A stretch of DNA of 64,000 nucleotides from Mycobacterium sp. DL592 (lineage in GTDB: Bacteria; Actinomycetota; Actinomycetes; Mycobacteriales; Mycobacteriaceae), in contig NZ_CP050192.1 of the NCBI RefSeq assembly GCF_011694515.1, positions 4,844,527 to 4,908,526 of the forward strand, in the 5' to 3' direction. The translations under genes were made by a program, and so were the position numbers. This document shows, piece by piece, positions 52,983-64,000 of this stretch (position 1 is the first letter of the stretch; the number at the start of each line of letters is the position of its first letter). The notes below the pieces were generated by a model, which was not told the DNA's origin, searched no databases, and was given only the letters and a program-made list of their open reading frames with translations.

Positions 52983-53744
52983 ATGCCCGATGCCGAGGTG
53001 TCCACGATTCGTGACGGCAAGGCGGCCAACGCCCGCGACGACGGCATCCAGGTGCTGCGCCGAGCCGCCGCCGCCCTCGACGAGATCGCGACGGCACCCG
53101 GGCGGCTGCGGCTGGTCGACCTGCACAGCCGGCTCGGCCTGGCCAAATCCACCACCCGCCGGCTGCTCGTCGGCTTGACGGAGATCGGGTTCGCCGCGGT
53201 CGACGACGACGGGCGGATCGTCCTGGGCGAGCGCCTGCTCGGCCTGGCCAGTGCGAACGCCGCCCACATCACCACGACCTTCCGGCCGACCGTGGAGCGG
53301 GTGGCCGAGGAAACCGGCGAGACCGTGGATCTCTCGTTGTTCCGCGGCGGCCAGATGCTGTTCATCGACCAGATCGAGTCCCCGCACCGCCTGCGCGCCG
53401 TCTCCGCGGTCGGGGCCCGATTCCCGCTGTTCGACACCGCCAACGGCAAGGCGGCGCTGGCCCTGCTCGACGAGACCGAACTCGACCAGCTGCTGGCCCC
53501 GCTGGCAGCCGACCGCAGCGCTCGCGTGCGCGCCGAGGTCGACGAGATCCGCATCAGCGGCATCGCGTACGACCGCGACGAACACACCGAGGGCATCTCG
53601 GCGGCCGGGGTGGCCGGCCGCGCTGCCGGCGGCAACATCGTCGCCATCTCGGTCCCGGCCCCAACCGATCGTTTCCTGGCCCATCAGAGCAGAATCGTGG
53701 CCGCACTGCGCCGGGCCCTGGACGCACCGGCGTGGGTGGGCTGA
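52983..53744 (+). CDS. IclR-family regulator
   Basis: 253 residues. A winged helix-turn-helix (DLHSRLGLAKSTTRRLLVGL) is followed by the IclR effector domain with LSLFRGGQMLFIDQI, FPLFDTANGKAALALL and GISAAGVAGR. IclR proteins bind small organic acids or aromatics. ATG 52983 with GGGAAGGGG upstream. Divergent from the flavoenzyme-PhlG pair, so the likely regulator of that pair. The molybdo-oxidoreductase gene follows after 36 bp and may also belong to its unit. Confidence 0.9.
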   Translation: MPDAEVSTIRDGKAANARDDGIQVLRRAAAALDEIATAPGRLRLVDLHSRLGLAKSTTRRLLVGLTEIGFAAVDDDGRIVLGERLLGLASANAAHITTTFRPTVERVAEETGETVDLSLFRGGQMLFIDQIESPHRLRAVSAVGARFPLFDTANGKAALALLDETELDQLLAPLAADRSARVRAEVDEIRISGIAYDRDEHTEGISAAGVAGRAAGGNIVAISVPAPTDRFLAHQSRIVAALRRALDAPAWVG

Positions 53745-53780
53745 GCCAAGGCTTGCCAGCGGGTCTCGGGCGGGGGCAGA

Positions 53781-56015
53781 GTGGCGTGGGTGAGCCGCAC
53801 CGCATTACGAATCTGCCCGATCTGTGAGGCCACCTGCGGGTTGGTCCTGACCATCGACGATGACGCGGGACGGATCGACTCCGCCCGCGGTGACCGAGAC
53901 GACGTCTTCAGCCACGGTTTCATCTGCCCCAAGGGCGCCAGCTTCCCGGAACTGGACAACGACCCCGACCGGCTGCGCGCACCACTGGTGCGCCGCAACG
54001 GCGAACTAGTCGAGGCGTCCTGGGCGGAGGCGTTCGCCGCCGCCGCCCAAGGTCTGCAACGCGTGATCGCCGAGACCGGCGGAGGCTCCGTCGCGGTGTA
54101 TCTCGGTAATCCCAACGCGCACACCATCGCCGGCGCGCTCTACGGTCCCGTGGTCGTCAAGTCGCTGGGCACTCGGCAGGTCTACTCGGCGAGCACGCTG
54201 GACCAGATGCCCAAACACGTCTCGTGCGGATACCTATTCGGCAACCCATTGGCGTTCACTATCCCCGACCTCGACCGCACCGACTATCTGGTAATCATGG
54301 GTGGAAACCCGTTGGTGTCCAACGGATCTCTAGCCACCGCCGCCGACTTCCCCGGCAAGCTCAAGGCTTTACGCAAGCGCGGTGGACGGCTGGTGGTGAT
54401 CGACCCCACCCGCACCAGGACTGCTGAACTGGCCGACCGGCACCTCGCCGTGCGCCCCGGCACCGACGCCGCCCTGCTGTTCGCGATCGTCAATGTGCTC
54501 TTCGACGAGGACCTGGTTGACCTCGGCCGGCTTGCCGACCACGTGACAGGTGTGGACCAGGTCCGTGCCGCAGCGGTGGATTTCCCGCCGGAGACCGTCG
54601 CCGAGCATTGTGGCGTTGCCGCGGACGAGATCCGCACGCTGGCCCGCGAGATCGCCGCCGCCCCGAGCGCAGCGGTGTACGGCCGCATCGGCACGTCGAC
54701 CGTGCAGTTCGGCACCCTGACAAGTTGGTTGGTCGATGTCGTCAACATCCTGACCGGCAATCTGGACCGGGCCGGCGGGGTCATGTTCGCCAGCCCACCG
54801 ATCGGCTCGGCGCCGCGCCCGCCCCGGCCGGGGCGTGGGTTCGCCACGGGCCGTTGGCAGAGCAGGGTGTCCGGCCATCCCGAGGTGCTGTCGGAGATGC
54901 CGACCGTCGCGCTGGCCGAGGAGATCGAGACACCCGGCGACGGCCAGGTCCGCGCCGTCATCACCATCGCGGGCAACCCCGTCCTGTCGGCGCCCGACGG
55001 GGCCCGTCTGAGCGAGGCCCTCGACAAGGTCGACTTCATGCTGTCGGTGGACCCGTATCTCAACGAGACGACCCGGCACGCCGACGTCATCCTGCCGCCC
55101 CCACCGCCCACCCGGGCTGCCCACTTCGATGTGGCACTGAGCGGGGCGGTGGTGCGCAACAACGCCCGCTACTCCCCGCCGGTGTTCGCACTGGAGGACG
55201 GCAGGCCCGACGAGTGCGAGATCCTGGCCCGGCTGGCCCTGATCGTGCTCGGCATGGGGCCCGACTCCGACCCGGCACTGGTCGACGAGCAGGTGATCGG
55301 CTCGACGCTGGGCAAGGAAGTCGCCGACCCCACCTCCCCCGTGGCCGGCCGCTCGGCTGAGGAGCTGGCCGCGATGCTGCCCGACGGCCCCGGCTACGAA
55401 CGCCGCCTGGACATGATGTTGCGGCTCGGCCCGTTCGGCGACGGCTTCGGCGCCACACCGGACGGCCTGACATTGCAGAAGCTCAAGGACACCCCGCACG
55501 GCGTGGACCTCGGTGCCCTCACTCCGCGCATCCCCGAGGTGCTTCGAACCCCCTCGGGCACAATCGAATTGGCGCCCGAGCAGATACTGTCCGACGTTGC
55601 GCGGCTGCACGCGTCGCTGACCTCGGAGCCGGGTTTCCTGCTGATCGGTCGCCGTCACCTGCGCTCGAACAACAGTTGGATGCACAACCTTCCGGCGCTG
55701 GCGGGTGGCACCAATCGCTGCACCCTGCAGATCCATCCGGACGACGCTGCACGGCTCGGGCTGGACGACATCGCGGTGGTGACCGGTCCGGGCGGCAAGC
55801 TCGAGGTCCCGGTGGAGGTCACCGACACGATCCGCCCCGGCGTCGTGTCGCTGCCGCACGGCTGGGGTCACACCGAACCCGGCACCCGCCTGTCGGTGGC
55901 TGCCCAGTCACCGGGCGTCAACGTCAACAGCCTCAACGACGGCACGCTGCTGGACCGCCTGTCGGGCACCGCGGTGCTCAACGCACTGCCGGTGGAGGTA
56001 TCCCGGGCCGGCTAG
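53781..56015 (+). CDS. Molybdopterin oxidoreductase (Rv0197-like)
   Basis: 744 residues from GTG 53781 (GTG 53790 also possible). C12, C15, C19 and C49 form the 4Fe-4S site; YLVIMGGNPLVSNG and the C-terminal dinucleotide-binding domain with LLIGRRHLRSNNSWMHNLP identify the DMSO-reductase family. No Tat signal, so cytoplasmic, probably handling an organic substrate rather than respiration. Rv0197 sits near zmp1 in M. tuberculosis; here the gene has moved about 16 kb away. The stop overlaps the convergent flavin protein gene by 4 bp. Confidence 0.9.
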   Translation: MAWVSRTALRICPICEATCGLVLTIDDDAGRIDSARGDRDDVFSHGFICPKGASFPELDNDPDRLRAPLVRRNGELVEASWAEAFAAAAQGLQRVIAETGGGSVAVYLGNPNAHTIAGALYGPVVVKSLGTRQVYSASTLDQMPKHVSCGYLFGNPLAFTIPDLDRTDYLVIMGGNPLVSNGSLATAADFPGKLKALRKRGGRLVVIDPTRTRTAELADRHLAVRPGTDAALLFAIVNVLFDEDLVDLGRLADHVTGVDQVRAAAVDFPPETVAEHCGVAADEIRTLAREIAAAPSAAVYGRIGTSTVQFGTLTSWLVDVVNILTGNLDRAGGVMFASPPIGSAPRPPRPGRGFATGRWQSRVSGHPEVLSEMPTVALAEEIETPGDGQVRAVITIAGNPVLSAPDGARLSEALDKVDFMLSVDPYLNETTRHADVILPPPPPTRAAHFDVALSGAVVRNNARYSPPVFALEDGRPDECEILARLALIVLGMGPDSDPALVDEQVIGSTLGKEVADPTSPVAGRSAEELAAMLPDGPGYERRLDMMLRLGPFGDGFGATPDGLTLQKLKDTPHGVDLGALTPRIPEVLRTPSGTIELAPEQILSDVARLHASLTSEPGFLLIGRRHLRSNNSWMHNLPALAGGTNRCTLQIHPDDAARLGLDDIAVVTGPGGKLEVPVEVTDTIRPGVVSLPHGWGHTEPGTRLSVAAQSPGVNVNSLNDGTLLDRLSGTAVLNALPVEVSRAG

Positions 56016-56626
56016 TAGAGCAGGCGCCGAACATTGTCCTCGCTGTAGCGCTCCTCGAGCTGGGCGTCGGTCCAATCCGTTCGCAACGCCTTAGCCAGCT
56101 GGGCCACGCTGGGCAACGCGGTGGGATTCCACGTCTCAGGCTTCCAGGTGTCGGACCGCAGAAACGCCTTGGCGCAGTGGAAAAAGACCTCTTCGATGTC
56201 GATCTCCAGCACCAACAACGGCCGCTTGCCCTGCACGACCAGCGTCTCGAAGTAGTCGGCGTCGGCGAGGATTGTGGCTCGCCCGTTGATCCGCAGCGTG
56301 TCACGGCGGCCGGGGATGAGGAACACGGTCCCGACCTGAGGACGCTGCAGAACGTTGCGGTAGCCATCGACCCGCTTGTTACCTGGCCGGTCCGGGATCG
56401 CGATGGTGCGTTCGTCGATGACATGGACGAATCCCGGCGGGTCGCCCTTGGGCGAAACATCTACCCGGCCATCCTCATCGGTCGTGGCGACGAATACCAG
56501 CGGCGAATGGGCCAGCCAGTCGCGCTGTACCGGCGAGAGCCGGTCCTTGACCTTGTTCGCGACGTAGGGATCGGGTTCACCAACGATCGCTCTGAGCTCA
56601 GCGATGGTGGTCACTTCGCGGCGCAT
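56012..56626 (-). CDS. Pyridoxamine 5'-phosphate oxidase-like FMN-binding protein
   Basis: 204 residues. PLVFVATTDEDGRVDVSPKGDPPGF is the FMN-binding strand pair of this split-barrel family, followed by RPGNKRVDGYRNVLQ, VGTVFLIPG and TLRINGRATI. Members use FMN or F420; substrates differ widely. It ends in overlap with the molybdo-oxidoreductase gene on the other strand. Function unassigned beyond redox. Confidence 0.85.
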   Translation of the reverse strand: MRREVTTIAELRAIVGEPDPYVANKVKDRLSPVQRDWLAHSPLVFVATTDEDGRVDVSPKGDPPGFVHVIDERTIAIPDRPGNKRVDGYRNVLQRPQVGTVFLIPGRRDTLRINGRATILADADYFETLVVQGKRPLLVLEIDIEEVFFHCAKAFLRSDTWKPETWNPTALPSVAQLAKALRTDWTDAQLEERYSEDNVRRLLY

Positions 56627-56664
56627 CGCTCGATTCTGCACCTGCCCGGGCCTGTTAAGCCCGC

Positions 56665-57330
56665 CTATTTCACCACCGCGACGGCGAAGCCGTCCCAGCC
56701 CTTGAGGCCGACGGTCTGGATGGCGGCGGTGTCCAGGTGCGGGTGCTTGCCCATCATCTCGAGCATGTCGCGCACCGCGCGGGCCTGCTGGTCGTCGGCT
56801 GCCGGGTCGAGAATGCGGCCGTTGCGCACGATGTTGTCGACGACGATGACGGTGCCCGGGCGGCCGAGGTCGACGGCCCACTGCACGTAGGCGCTGTTGT
56901 TCTCCTTGTCGGCGTCGATGAACACCAGGTCGAAGTCACCGGTCAGCCCGGGCAGGGAGTCCAGAGCGGCTCCGAGGACGACCTCCACCCGGTCGGCCAC
57001 GCCGGCGCGCTCGAGGTTGCGGCGGGCGACCTCGGCATGGCGGGGTTCGTACTCCAGGGTCACAACGCTGCCCTCGGCCCCGACGCCGCGGGCCAGGCAG
57101 ATGGTGCTGTAGCCGCCGAGGGTCCCGATCTCGAGAACCCGGCGCGCTCCGCTGATCCGGACCAGCAGGTAGAGCAGGTGCGCGGTCTGCGGGGAAACCT
57201 CGATCGCCGGCAGGCCGGCGGCAGCCGAGTCGGACAGGGCTGCTGCCAGTGCGGCGTCGTCGTCGAGGAGTGCGCGGTCCAGCAGCTCGTCGACAGGCTG
57301 CCAGTCGTCAGGGCCGATCGTTGTGCTCAC
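56665..57330 (-). CDS. Class I SAM-dependent O-methyltransferase (Rv0187-like)
   Basis: 221 residues from GTG 57330. VLEIGTLGGYSTICLA (SAM motif I), VVTLEYEPRHAEVA and FDLVFIDADKENN (metal-binding Asp) identify the caffeoyl-CoA/catechol O-methyltransferase family. It probably methylates a catechol-type hydroxyl with Mg2+. Length and place next to the Rv0185/Rv0184-like genes fit Rv0187. Separated by 28 bp from the upstream gene. Confidence 0.9.
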   Translation of the reverse strand: MSTTIGPDDWQPVDELLDRALLDDDAALAAALSDSAAAGLPAIEVSPQTAHLLYLLVRISGARRVLEIGTLGGYSTICLARGVGAEGSVVTLEYEPRHAEVARRNLERAGVADRVEVVLGAALDSLPGLTGDFDLVFIDADKENNSAYVQWAVDLGRPGTVIVVDNIVRNGRILDPAADDQQARAVRDMLEMMGKHPHLDTAAIQTVGLKGWDGFAVAVVK

Positions 57331-57358
57331 CGCCCCACCGTAACCGTTGGCCCCGGCG

Positions 57359-57859
57359 TTACCGCACACCCTCTTTGGTGTAGACGACGCGCAGCACGTG
57401 ACCCACCTCCGGCCCCATCACCAGCGTCGCCAGTTCGCAGAACGTCGCGACGAACCCCGGCCCGTGCGCGGGGCCGCCGGTGTCGTCGAGGTGATGGGCG
57501 ATCTCGTGCAGCAGCACCAGTTCGCGCATCGCCCAGTCTGCGGTGCTGCGGTCCGGGACGGCGATTGCGGCTGTGCCGTCACGCCTTTCGTAGTGGGCCG
57601 CTGCCGCGGCCCGGCGGGCACGCACTCGCAGCGGCCCCGGTTGGGGCCAGCGGGCCGTCACCCCCGGCAGGGCGAGAACGTCGTCGACATAACGTTGCAC
57701 CGACTCCATCGACCCGAACTTCGCCTCCGGCGGCAGGGTCAGCTGTGTGCCAAAGAAGTCGATGGCGGGCGAATGGTGTTGGGCTGCACGGTCGAAGAGC
57801 GTTCGGACGAAGTCCTCGGCGGCGTAGACGAGGGCGCGTTGGCTGTCGCGTGGGGTCAC
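57359..57859 (-). CDS. Small zinc metalloprotease-like protein (Rv0185-like)
   Basis: 166 residues. The zinc motif is LLHEIAHHL (H118, E119, H122) with a likely third ligand in PAHGPGF (H132), characteristic of a short actinobacterial HEXXH family. No signal peptide. The GTG start overlaps the DUF2786 stop as GTGA, so the two are produced together. Substrate unknown. Confidence 0.85.
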   Translation of the reverse strand: MTPRDSQRALVYAAEDFVRTLFDRAAQHHSPAIDFFGTQLTLPPEAKFGSMESVQRYVDDVLALPGVTARWPQPGPLRVRARRAAAAAHYERRDGTAAIAVPDRSTADWAMRELVLLHEIAHHLDDTGGPAHGPGFVATFCELATLVMGPEVGHVLRVVYTKEGVR

Positions 57860-58605
57860 CGCCGCAGCCGGGAACGCAACCCCGGCAGCTCAGGGCTGGA
57901 GCCGAGCCGCGCCTGGCGCCCGGCCTTGTCACCGGCCCGCCGCGCTGACGACGAATAGCCGGCGGTGGCCCGGCTGGCCTGCCAGGTGCCGCGCGCCTGG
58001 GAGGTCTGCCGGTAGTGGTCGCGGAGCTCGACCTCTTTGTTGCGCAAGGCAAGTGCGGTTCCCGGCGCGGTCCGGCGATCCTTGGTGGCCTCACGCTTGG
58101 CGTCCTCGCGGGCTTCGGCCAGCCGTCGGCCCACTCGCGCCCCGAAGGCGAGCTGGAAGTTCAGTCGGGCGGTGATCGTCGGCGTCGGCCGGTGCGCCCC
58201 GGTGGACAGGTAGGCGTCACAGGAGCGGACCATCTGCACGACCAGGCTGGCGTACAGGGTGTGGCTGGCGTCGATGTCTTCGGGGAATCCGTAGGCATAG
58301 ACGAAGGTCGAGTTCGAGGCCACGTCACAGCGCACGTCGTTGGCGGCGGCTATCCCGGCGAACAGTTGGACGTAGGTGCGCAGGCCCTTGCTGCCGGGCT
58401 CGCCGATGGTAATGGTCCGCTGGGTCGGCACCTGCGCGGCAGTGCGGGACGCCGAGTGTGCGCGCGCCACAGCGAGATCGATCGAGGTGGCGGTGGCCAG
58501 CCGTTGGGCGGCGGACATGAACGCCTCGGCCTCGTGGGCGTTGTCGGTACCTTCGGCCTGGCGCAGCAGCGCGGCGATGCGCGCGAGCATCTTGTCTTCG
58601 GTCAT
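57856..58605 (-). CDS. DUF2786 protein (Rv0184-like)
   Basis: 249 residues. The DUF2786 opening DKMLARIAALLRQAEGT, with AHEAEAFMSAAQRLATATSIDL, is clear; a central domain with RLNFQLAFGARVGRRLAEA and a basic, Ser/Arg-rich C-terminus follow, which may bind nucleic acid. Function unknown. It heads a two-gene unit with the HEXXH protein. Nothing notable is seen in the 115 bp upstream. Confidence 0.85.
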   Translation of the reverse strand: MTEDKMLARIAALLRQAEGTDNAHEAEAFMSAAQRLATATSIDLAVARAHSASRTAAQVPTQRTITIGEPGSKGLRTYVQLFAGIAAANDVRCDVASNSTFVYAYGFPEDIDASHTLYASLVVQMVRSCDAYLSTGAHRPTPTITARLNFQLAFGARVGRRLAEAREDAKREATKDRRTAPGTALALRNKEVELRDHYRQTSQARGTWQASRATAGYSSSARRAGDKAGRQARLGSSPELPGLRSRLRR

Positions 58606-58720
58606 GCCTCGAAACCTAAGTAGGTACTACGACACGTGGGCGCCGCTGACGCCGCGCACGGCGGGCAATCCGAGCAGTGCTCCCCAGACCGGAATTCGTC
58701 CACAGCTCAACACTAGTCGG

Positions 58721-61648
<2,928 letters not shown>

Positions 61649-61650
61649 AC

Positions 61651-62604
61651 TCACAGCTGCAGCGACTCCTGGGCGGCGCGCAGCGTGGCGGCGGAGGCCT
61701 GCAGACCCAGCAGCTCGTGCACGGCCATCGGAGCCTGCAGGACTTCGCCGGCCCCGGCCGCCGACACCAGCGTCGGCAACGACAGGGCCACACCGGTGAT
61801 GTCGTAGGCCCCGGTCTGCACCGTCGACACCGGCAGCACCCGATGCTGATTGCCCAGCACCGCTTCGATGATCCGCGCGGTCGACAGGCCGATCGCCAGG
61901 TTGGTCGCACCCTTGCCCTCGATGATCTCGTAGGCGGCATTGACCACCTCCGCCGAGACCCGGGCCCGGGTGACTTCGTCGAAGACGAGCGCACCCTGGC
62001 TTCGGAACTGATCGGCAGGCACACCGCCGATCGACACACTCGACCACAGCGAGATCTCCGAATCACCGTGTTCGCCGACGATCACACCGTGCACGTTGCC
62101 GACGGCCACCCCGGCGCGCTGGCCGATCAGGAACCGGAACCGCCCGGAGTCCAACACCGTTCCCGAGCCGAAGATCCGTCCTGGCGGCGCGTCGACGGAC
62201 TTGGCGGCGGCGTAGGTGACGATGTCGACCGGGTTGGTGATGAAAATGATGATCGCGCGCGGCGAGTGCTCCAGTAGCTGCGGCGTGAGTTGTTGTGCCA
62301 TAGCCACATTCGTGGCGGCGAGCTCCAACCGGCTCTGACCGGGATGCTGTTTGGCGCCCGCGGTGACGATGACGATCGCCGATCCGGCGGTGACGTCCAC
62401 CTGATCCGAGCCGGTCACCGTGCACTGCGGCACGAACTGACTGCCGTGGTTGAGGTCGAGCACCTCGGCGCGCACCTTCTTGAGGTTGGTGTCGTAGAGC
62501 GCCAATGCGCTCGCCGAGCCGCGGATCAGGCACGCATAGGCGATGGCGGTCCCTACGCTGCCGACTCCGACGATCGAGACCTTGCCAGCGTGATGTTCGG
62601 ACAT
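61651..62604 (-). CDS. ldh: NAD-dependent L-lactate dehydrogenase
   Basis: 317 residues. NAD-binding VSIVGVGSVGTAIAYACL; substrate-specificity Q86 and R92 in AGAKQHPGQSRLEL (Gln marks lactate rather than malate dehydrogenase); R155 in LDSGRFRFLIG; catalytic H179 in IVGEHGDSE. Interconverts pyruvate and lactate. GGGGGG precedes ATG 62604. A 14-bp inverted repeat lies just upstream. Such an enzyme is not a fixture of slow-growing mycobacteria, so it may be part of this lineage's hypoxic or overflow metabolism. Confidence 0.95.
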   Translation of the reverse strand: MSEHHAGKVSIVGVGSVGTAIAYACLIRGSASALALYDTNLKKVRAEVLDLNHGSQFVPQCTVTGSDQVDVTAGSAIVIVTAGAKQHPGQSRLELAATNVAMAQQLTPQLLEHSPRAIIIFITNPVDIVTYAAAKSVDAPPGRIFGSGTVLDSGRFRFLIGQRAGVAVGNVHGVIVGEHGDSEISLWSSVSIGGVPADQFRSQGALVFDEVTRARVSAEVVNAAYEIIEGKGATNLAIGLSTARIIEAVLGNQHRVLPVSTVQTGAYDITGVALSLPTLVSAAGAGEVLQAPMAVHELLGLQASAATLRAAQESLQL

Positions 62605-62623
62605 CCCCCCATCATTCCCTGCG

Positions 62624-62682
62624 GCGAGTGGCCACGTACGCCACCGAATCCCGGAGGATGCGTGTTGCACGTGGCCACTCGC
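62624..62682. promoter_or_regulatory. 14-bp perfect inverted repeat upstream of ldh
   Basis: GCGAGTGGCCACGT (62624-62637) and ACGTGGCCACTCGC (62669-62682) are exact reverse complements 31 bp apart. Each arm contains the palindrome GTGGCCAC. It fills the 88-bp gap between the upstream gene and ldh. It could be two operator copies facing each other or a long-armed transcript hairpin; no U-run is seen. Confidence 0.7.
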
Positions 62683-62692
62683 GGCCTTGGGG

Positions 62693-63652
62693 TCAGTCGA
62701 TCCCGACGATCTCCTGTGCGATCGCGGCGACCCGGGTCTGCGCGGCGGACACGACGCGCTGGCGGGCCTTGTGCGCCTCCTCGTAGGCGATGACTACACG
62801 CAGATCGGACGGGTCGGTGAGATCCTTCACCGCCGCGACGGCTTCGTTGAGGTTCAACTCGTCGTAGCCGGCAATGGGCAGCTCCTCCGCCTCGAGGATG
62901 CCGGTGGCGCTGCGCATCGAGTGCAGCGCGTCGGCGGCGCCGTCGGCGCCCTCACGGCGGGTCACCTTCTCGGCGGTCTCCAGCGCCGCGTCACGGGAGG
63001 CGGCCGCGGCCTTGACCGCGACCTCGCCGACGTGCGCGCCACGGCTGATCAGGTCGTCGACTGCAGGCCGGGCGCTGCGCAGCGTGTGCAGCGCGCGGTC
63101 GGCGCCGCGCATCGAGGAGATCAGCGGCCAGTTGGCCAGCCGCAGCGCGAGCCCGGTCACGACCTGAACCGGGGTCCGGCGCAGGGCCGCGGGGCCGCCG
63201 AGGGCGTCCTCGGCCAGGACCGTGGTGAGCCAGTCAACCGTGGCCGAATGCGCGGTGATGAGCCGGTTGGCCAGTGCCTCGACCTCGGGGCGCTTTGCGG
63301 CGACGGCCAGCGCCTTGATGTAGCGGGCGCGGTCGAGCAACTGCCCCTCCAGGGCGAGATCACCCAGCAGCGCCTCCTCGAACGGCTGGGCTTGCTCGGT
63401 GAGGGCCTTGACCGCCGCCGCAGCACGGCCGAAGAACGGTCCGATGACGTCGGGGAAGCCACCGAGGTCGCGGATGGCCTCCTCGATGGCCTCGGCGCGC
63501 TCGCGGCCGTTGGCCGCATTCTGAGTCAGCTCACGGCGGACCGCCTCGGTCCGTGCCTGTGCGACGCGGGTCTCGGCGATCTGGATTTCGGTATTGGTCA
63601 GGTCGAGTGCTGCGCGCAGCTGCGCGAGCAGAGTTGTGTCGGACATGCTCAT
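62693..63652 (-). CDS. Helical protein of unknown function, possibly ferritin-like
   Basis: 319 residues from ATG 63652 (GGGAG site; ATG 63646 also in frame). Almost entirely alpha-helical with many Ala and Glu, no signal peptide or membrane helix. The first 130 residues (ALDLTNTEIQIAETRVAQAR, DLALEGQLLDRARYI) have acidic residues spaced as in ferritin-like four-helix bundles, but a complete di-iron site is not evident. The second half repeats a helical pattern (PAVDDLISRGAHVGEVAVKA, YEEAHKARQRVVSAAQTRV). I do not recognise its function. Confidence 0.7.
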   Translation of the reverse strand: MSMSDTTLLAQLRAALDLTNTEIQIAETRVAQARTEAVRRELTQNAANGRERAEAIEEAIRDLGGFPDVIGPFFGRAAAAVKALTEQAQPFEEALLGDLALEGQLLDRARYIKALAVAAKRPEVEALANRLITAHSATVDWLTTVLAEDALGGPAALRRTPVQVVTGLALRLANWPLISSMRGADRALHTLRSARPAVDDLISRGAHVGEVAVKAAAASRDAALETAEKVTRREGADGAADALHSMRSATGILEAEELPIAGYDELNLNEAVAAVKDLTDPSDLRVVIAYEEAHKARQRVVSAAQTRVAAIAQEIVGID

Positions 63653-63979
63653 ATCGGGTCTCCCTGCGTTGACGGATGGTGTCGGCGCATGGGTCTGCAC
63701 CTACTAAGGCCTCTACCCGATCGTTGCGGTGGCTATTCGCGTTTGCAGGAGGTCACGGTTGAATTACAGATGACGTCACAGTTTCCTAAGGGTTCACGCT
63801 GATTGTTAAGGCGCCAGAAGGGAATTCGACTCTGGCGACAGTGCGCTCAAACCTGATGGGCGAAACTGCGCGCAAGATCACCCCCGCATCGTGTAACGCC
63901 ACCGCGCGTACCGGTCAGCGCAAGACGAACGAAGTTTTGCTGGAAACCCTCAGGGGTACTTTGGTTTTCAGGGGCGGGG
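63653..63979. other. Intergenic region before the last partial gene
   Basis: About 330 bp without a convincing gene. It contains TGACGTCA (63771-63778), an inverted repeat CGCCAGA-N12-TCTGGCG (63812-63818 and 63831-63837), and an ACCCTCAGGGGT palindrome (63946-63957) near the end. These could regulate the gene starting at the window edge; none matches a factor I can name with confidence. Confidence 0.5.
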
Positions 63980-64000
63980 ATGAGCAATCGATTGACCGAT
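63980..64000 (+). CDS. Start of an unidentified gene, cut by window end
   Basis: ATG 63980 preceded by AGGGGCGGGG opens MSNRLTD before the window ends. Only seven codons are visible, so this is a tentative start with no assignable product. Confidence 0.3.

Noticed and set aside
63771-63778. TGACGTCA palindrome as a specific operator
   Set aside because: An 8-bp palindrome is expected by chance in 64 kb and no bacterial factor is implied.
63945-63959. Second RicR-like copper box
   Set aside because: Arms resemble ACCC/GGGT but spacing and outer bases do not fit the ATACCC-N5-GGGTAT form seen at 47143.

Overview
The window is GC-rich, gene-dense actinobacterial DNA with many GTG starts and 4-bp ATGA/GTGA stop/start overlaps. 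It carries MmpL3 and MmpL11 transporters, Mce-associated membrane proteins, Rv0203-type haem carriers, a glycine-rich PGRS protein and a GTP-type PEP carboxykinase. Together these point to a mycobacterium, most likely a fast-growing Mycolicibacterium-type species. Gene order follows, from memory and in inverted orientation, the M. tuberculosis Rv0216-to-Rv0182c neighbourhood. I used that synteny, which I could not check here, to support several names and start codons.

Layout. 1-7.7 kb: acyl-CoA/lipid catabolism (amidohydrolase, permuted CaiB transferase, MaoC hydratase, FadE3-like dehydrogenase, GntR regulator, crotonase, FadD4-like ligase). 7.8-12 kb: exported beta-carbonic anhydrase, a cation exchanger behind a yybP-ykoY (manganese) riboswitch, and pckG with a clear terminator. 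12.2-20.3 kb: two degenerate GTPases, trmB, a NYN protein, mmpL3 and an AI-2E family permease. 20.6-26.8 kb: a secreted PGRS protein ending in an Ig-like and a cysteine-protease-like domain, an LPG-synthase-type membrane protein, an M23 lipoprotein and a DUF3054 protein. 26.8-33.6 kb: PrrAB-like two-component pair in one run with a small haem-carrier-like protein, the Rv0203 orthologue, and mmpL11 divergent from them. 33.6-39.6 kb: CoA-binding protein, omamB/omamA, zmp1, nitroreductase, and an ArsR/MFS pair around two operator boxes. 39.6-44.1 kb: membrane esterase, an L,D-transpeptidase gene broken at what looks like a sequencing-adapter scar, an MFS pump and a TetR regulator. 44.2-46.2 kb: a proton-pumping rhodopsin gene followed by blh, which makes retinal. 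46.2-50.7 kb: copper regulator ricR with a DUF305 lipoprotein, the RicR operator, ilvD and an exported protein of unknown function. 50.8-53.7 kb: a PhlG-like hydrolase, a bicovalent flavoenzyme and an IclR regulator. 53.8-64 kb: molybdopterin oxidoreductase, FMN protein, O-methyltransferase, metalloprotease, DUF2786, lipoprotein hydrolase, monoacylglycerol lipase, sigG, ldh and a helical protein of unknown function.

The most interesting unit is the rhodopsin-blh pair, inserted between the Rv0191-like pump/TetR genes and ricR-ilvD, which are neighbours in M. tuberculosis. The rhodopsin has the complete Asp-Thr-Glu proton-pump signature, the retinal lysine, a green-tuning leucine and a glycine at the helix-E position that in xanthorhodopsin opens the site for a carotenoid antenna. 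A 13-bp perfect GC hairpin lies between the two genes and may set how much Blh is made. Other points worth checking are the manganese riboswitch on the exchanger, the PGRS-protease fusion, the PhlG-flavoenzyme cluster, the RicR operator, and the Tn5 mosaic-end-like scar, which is more likely an assembly artefact than biology. I saw no tRNA, rRNA, CRISPR array or insertion sequence.
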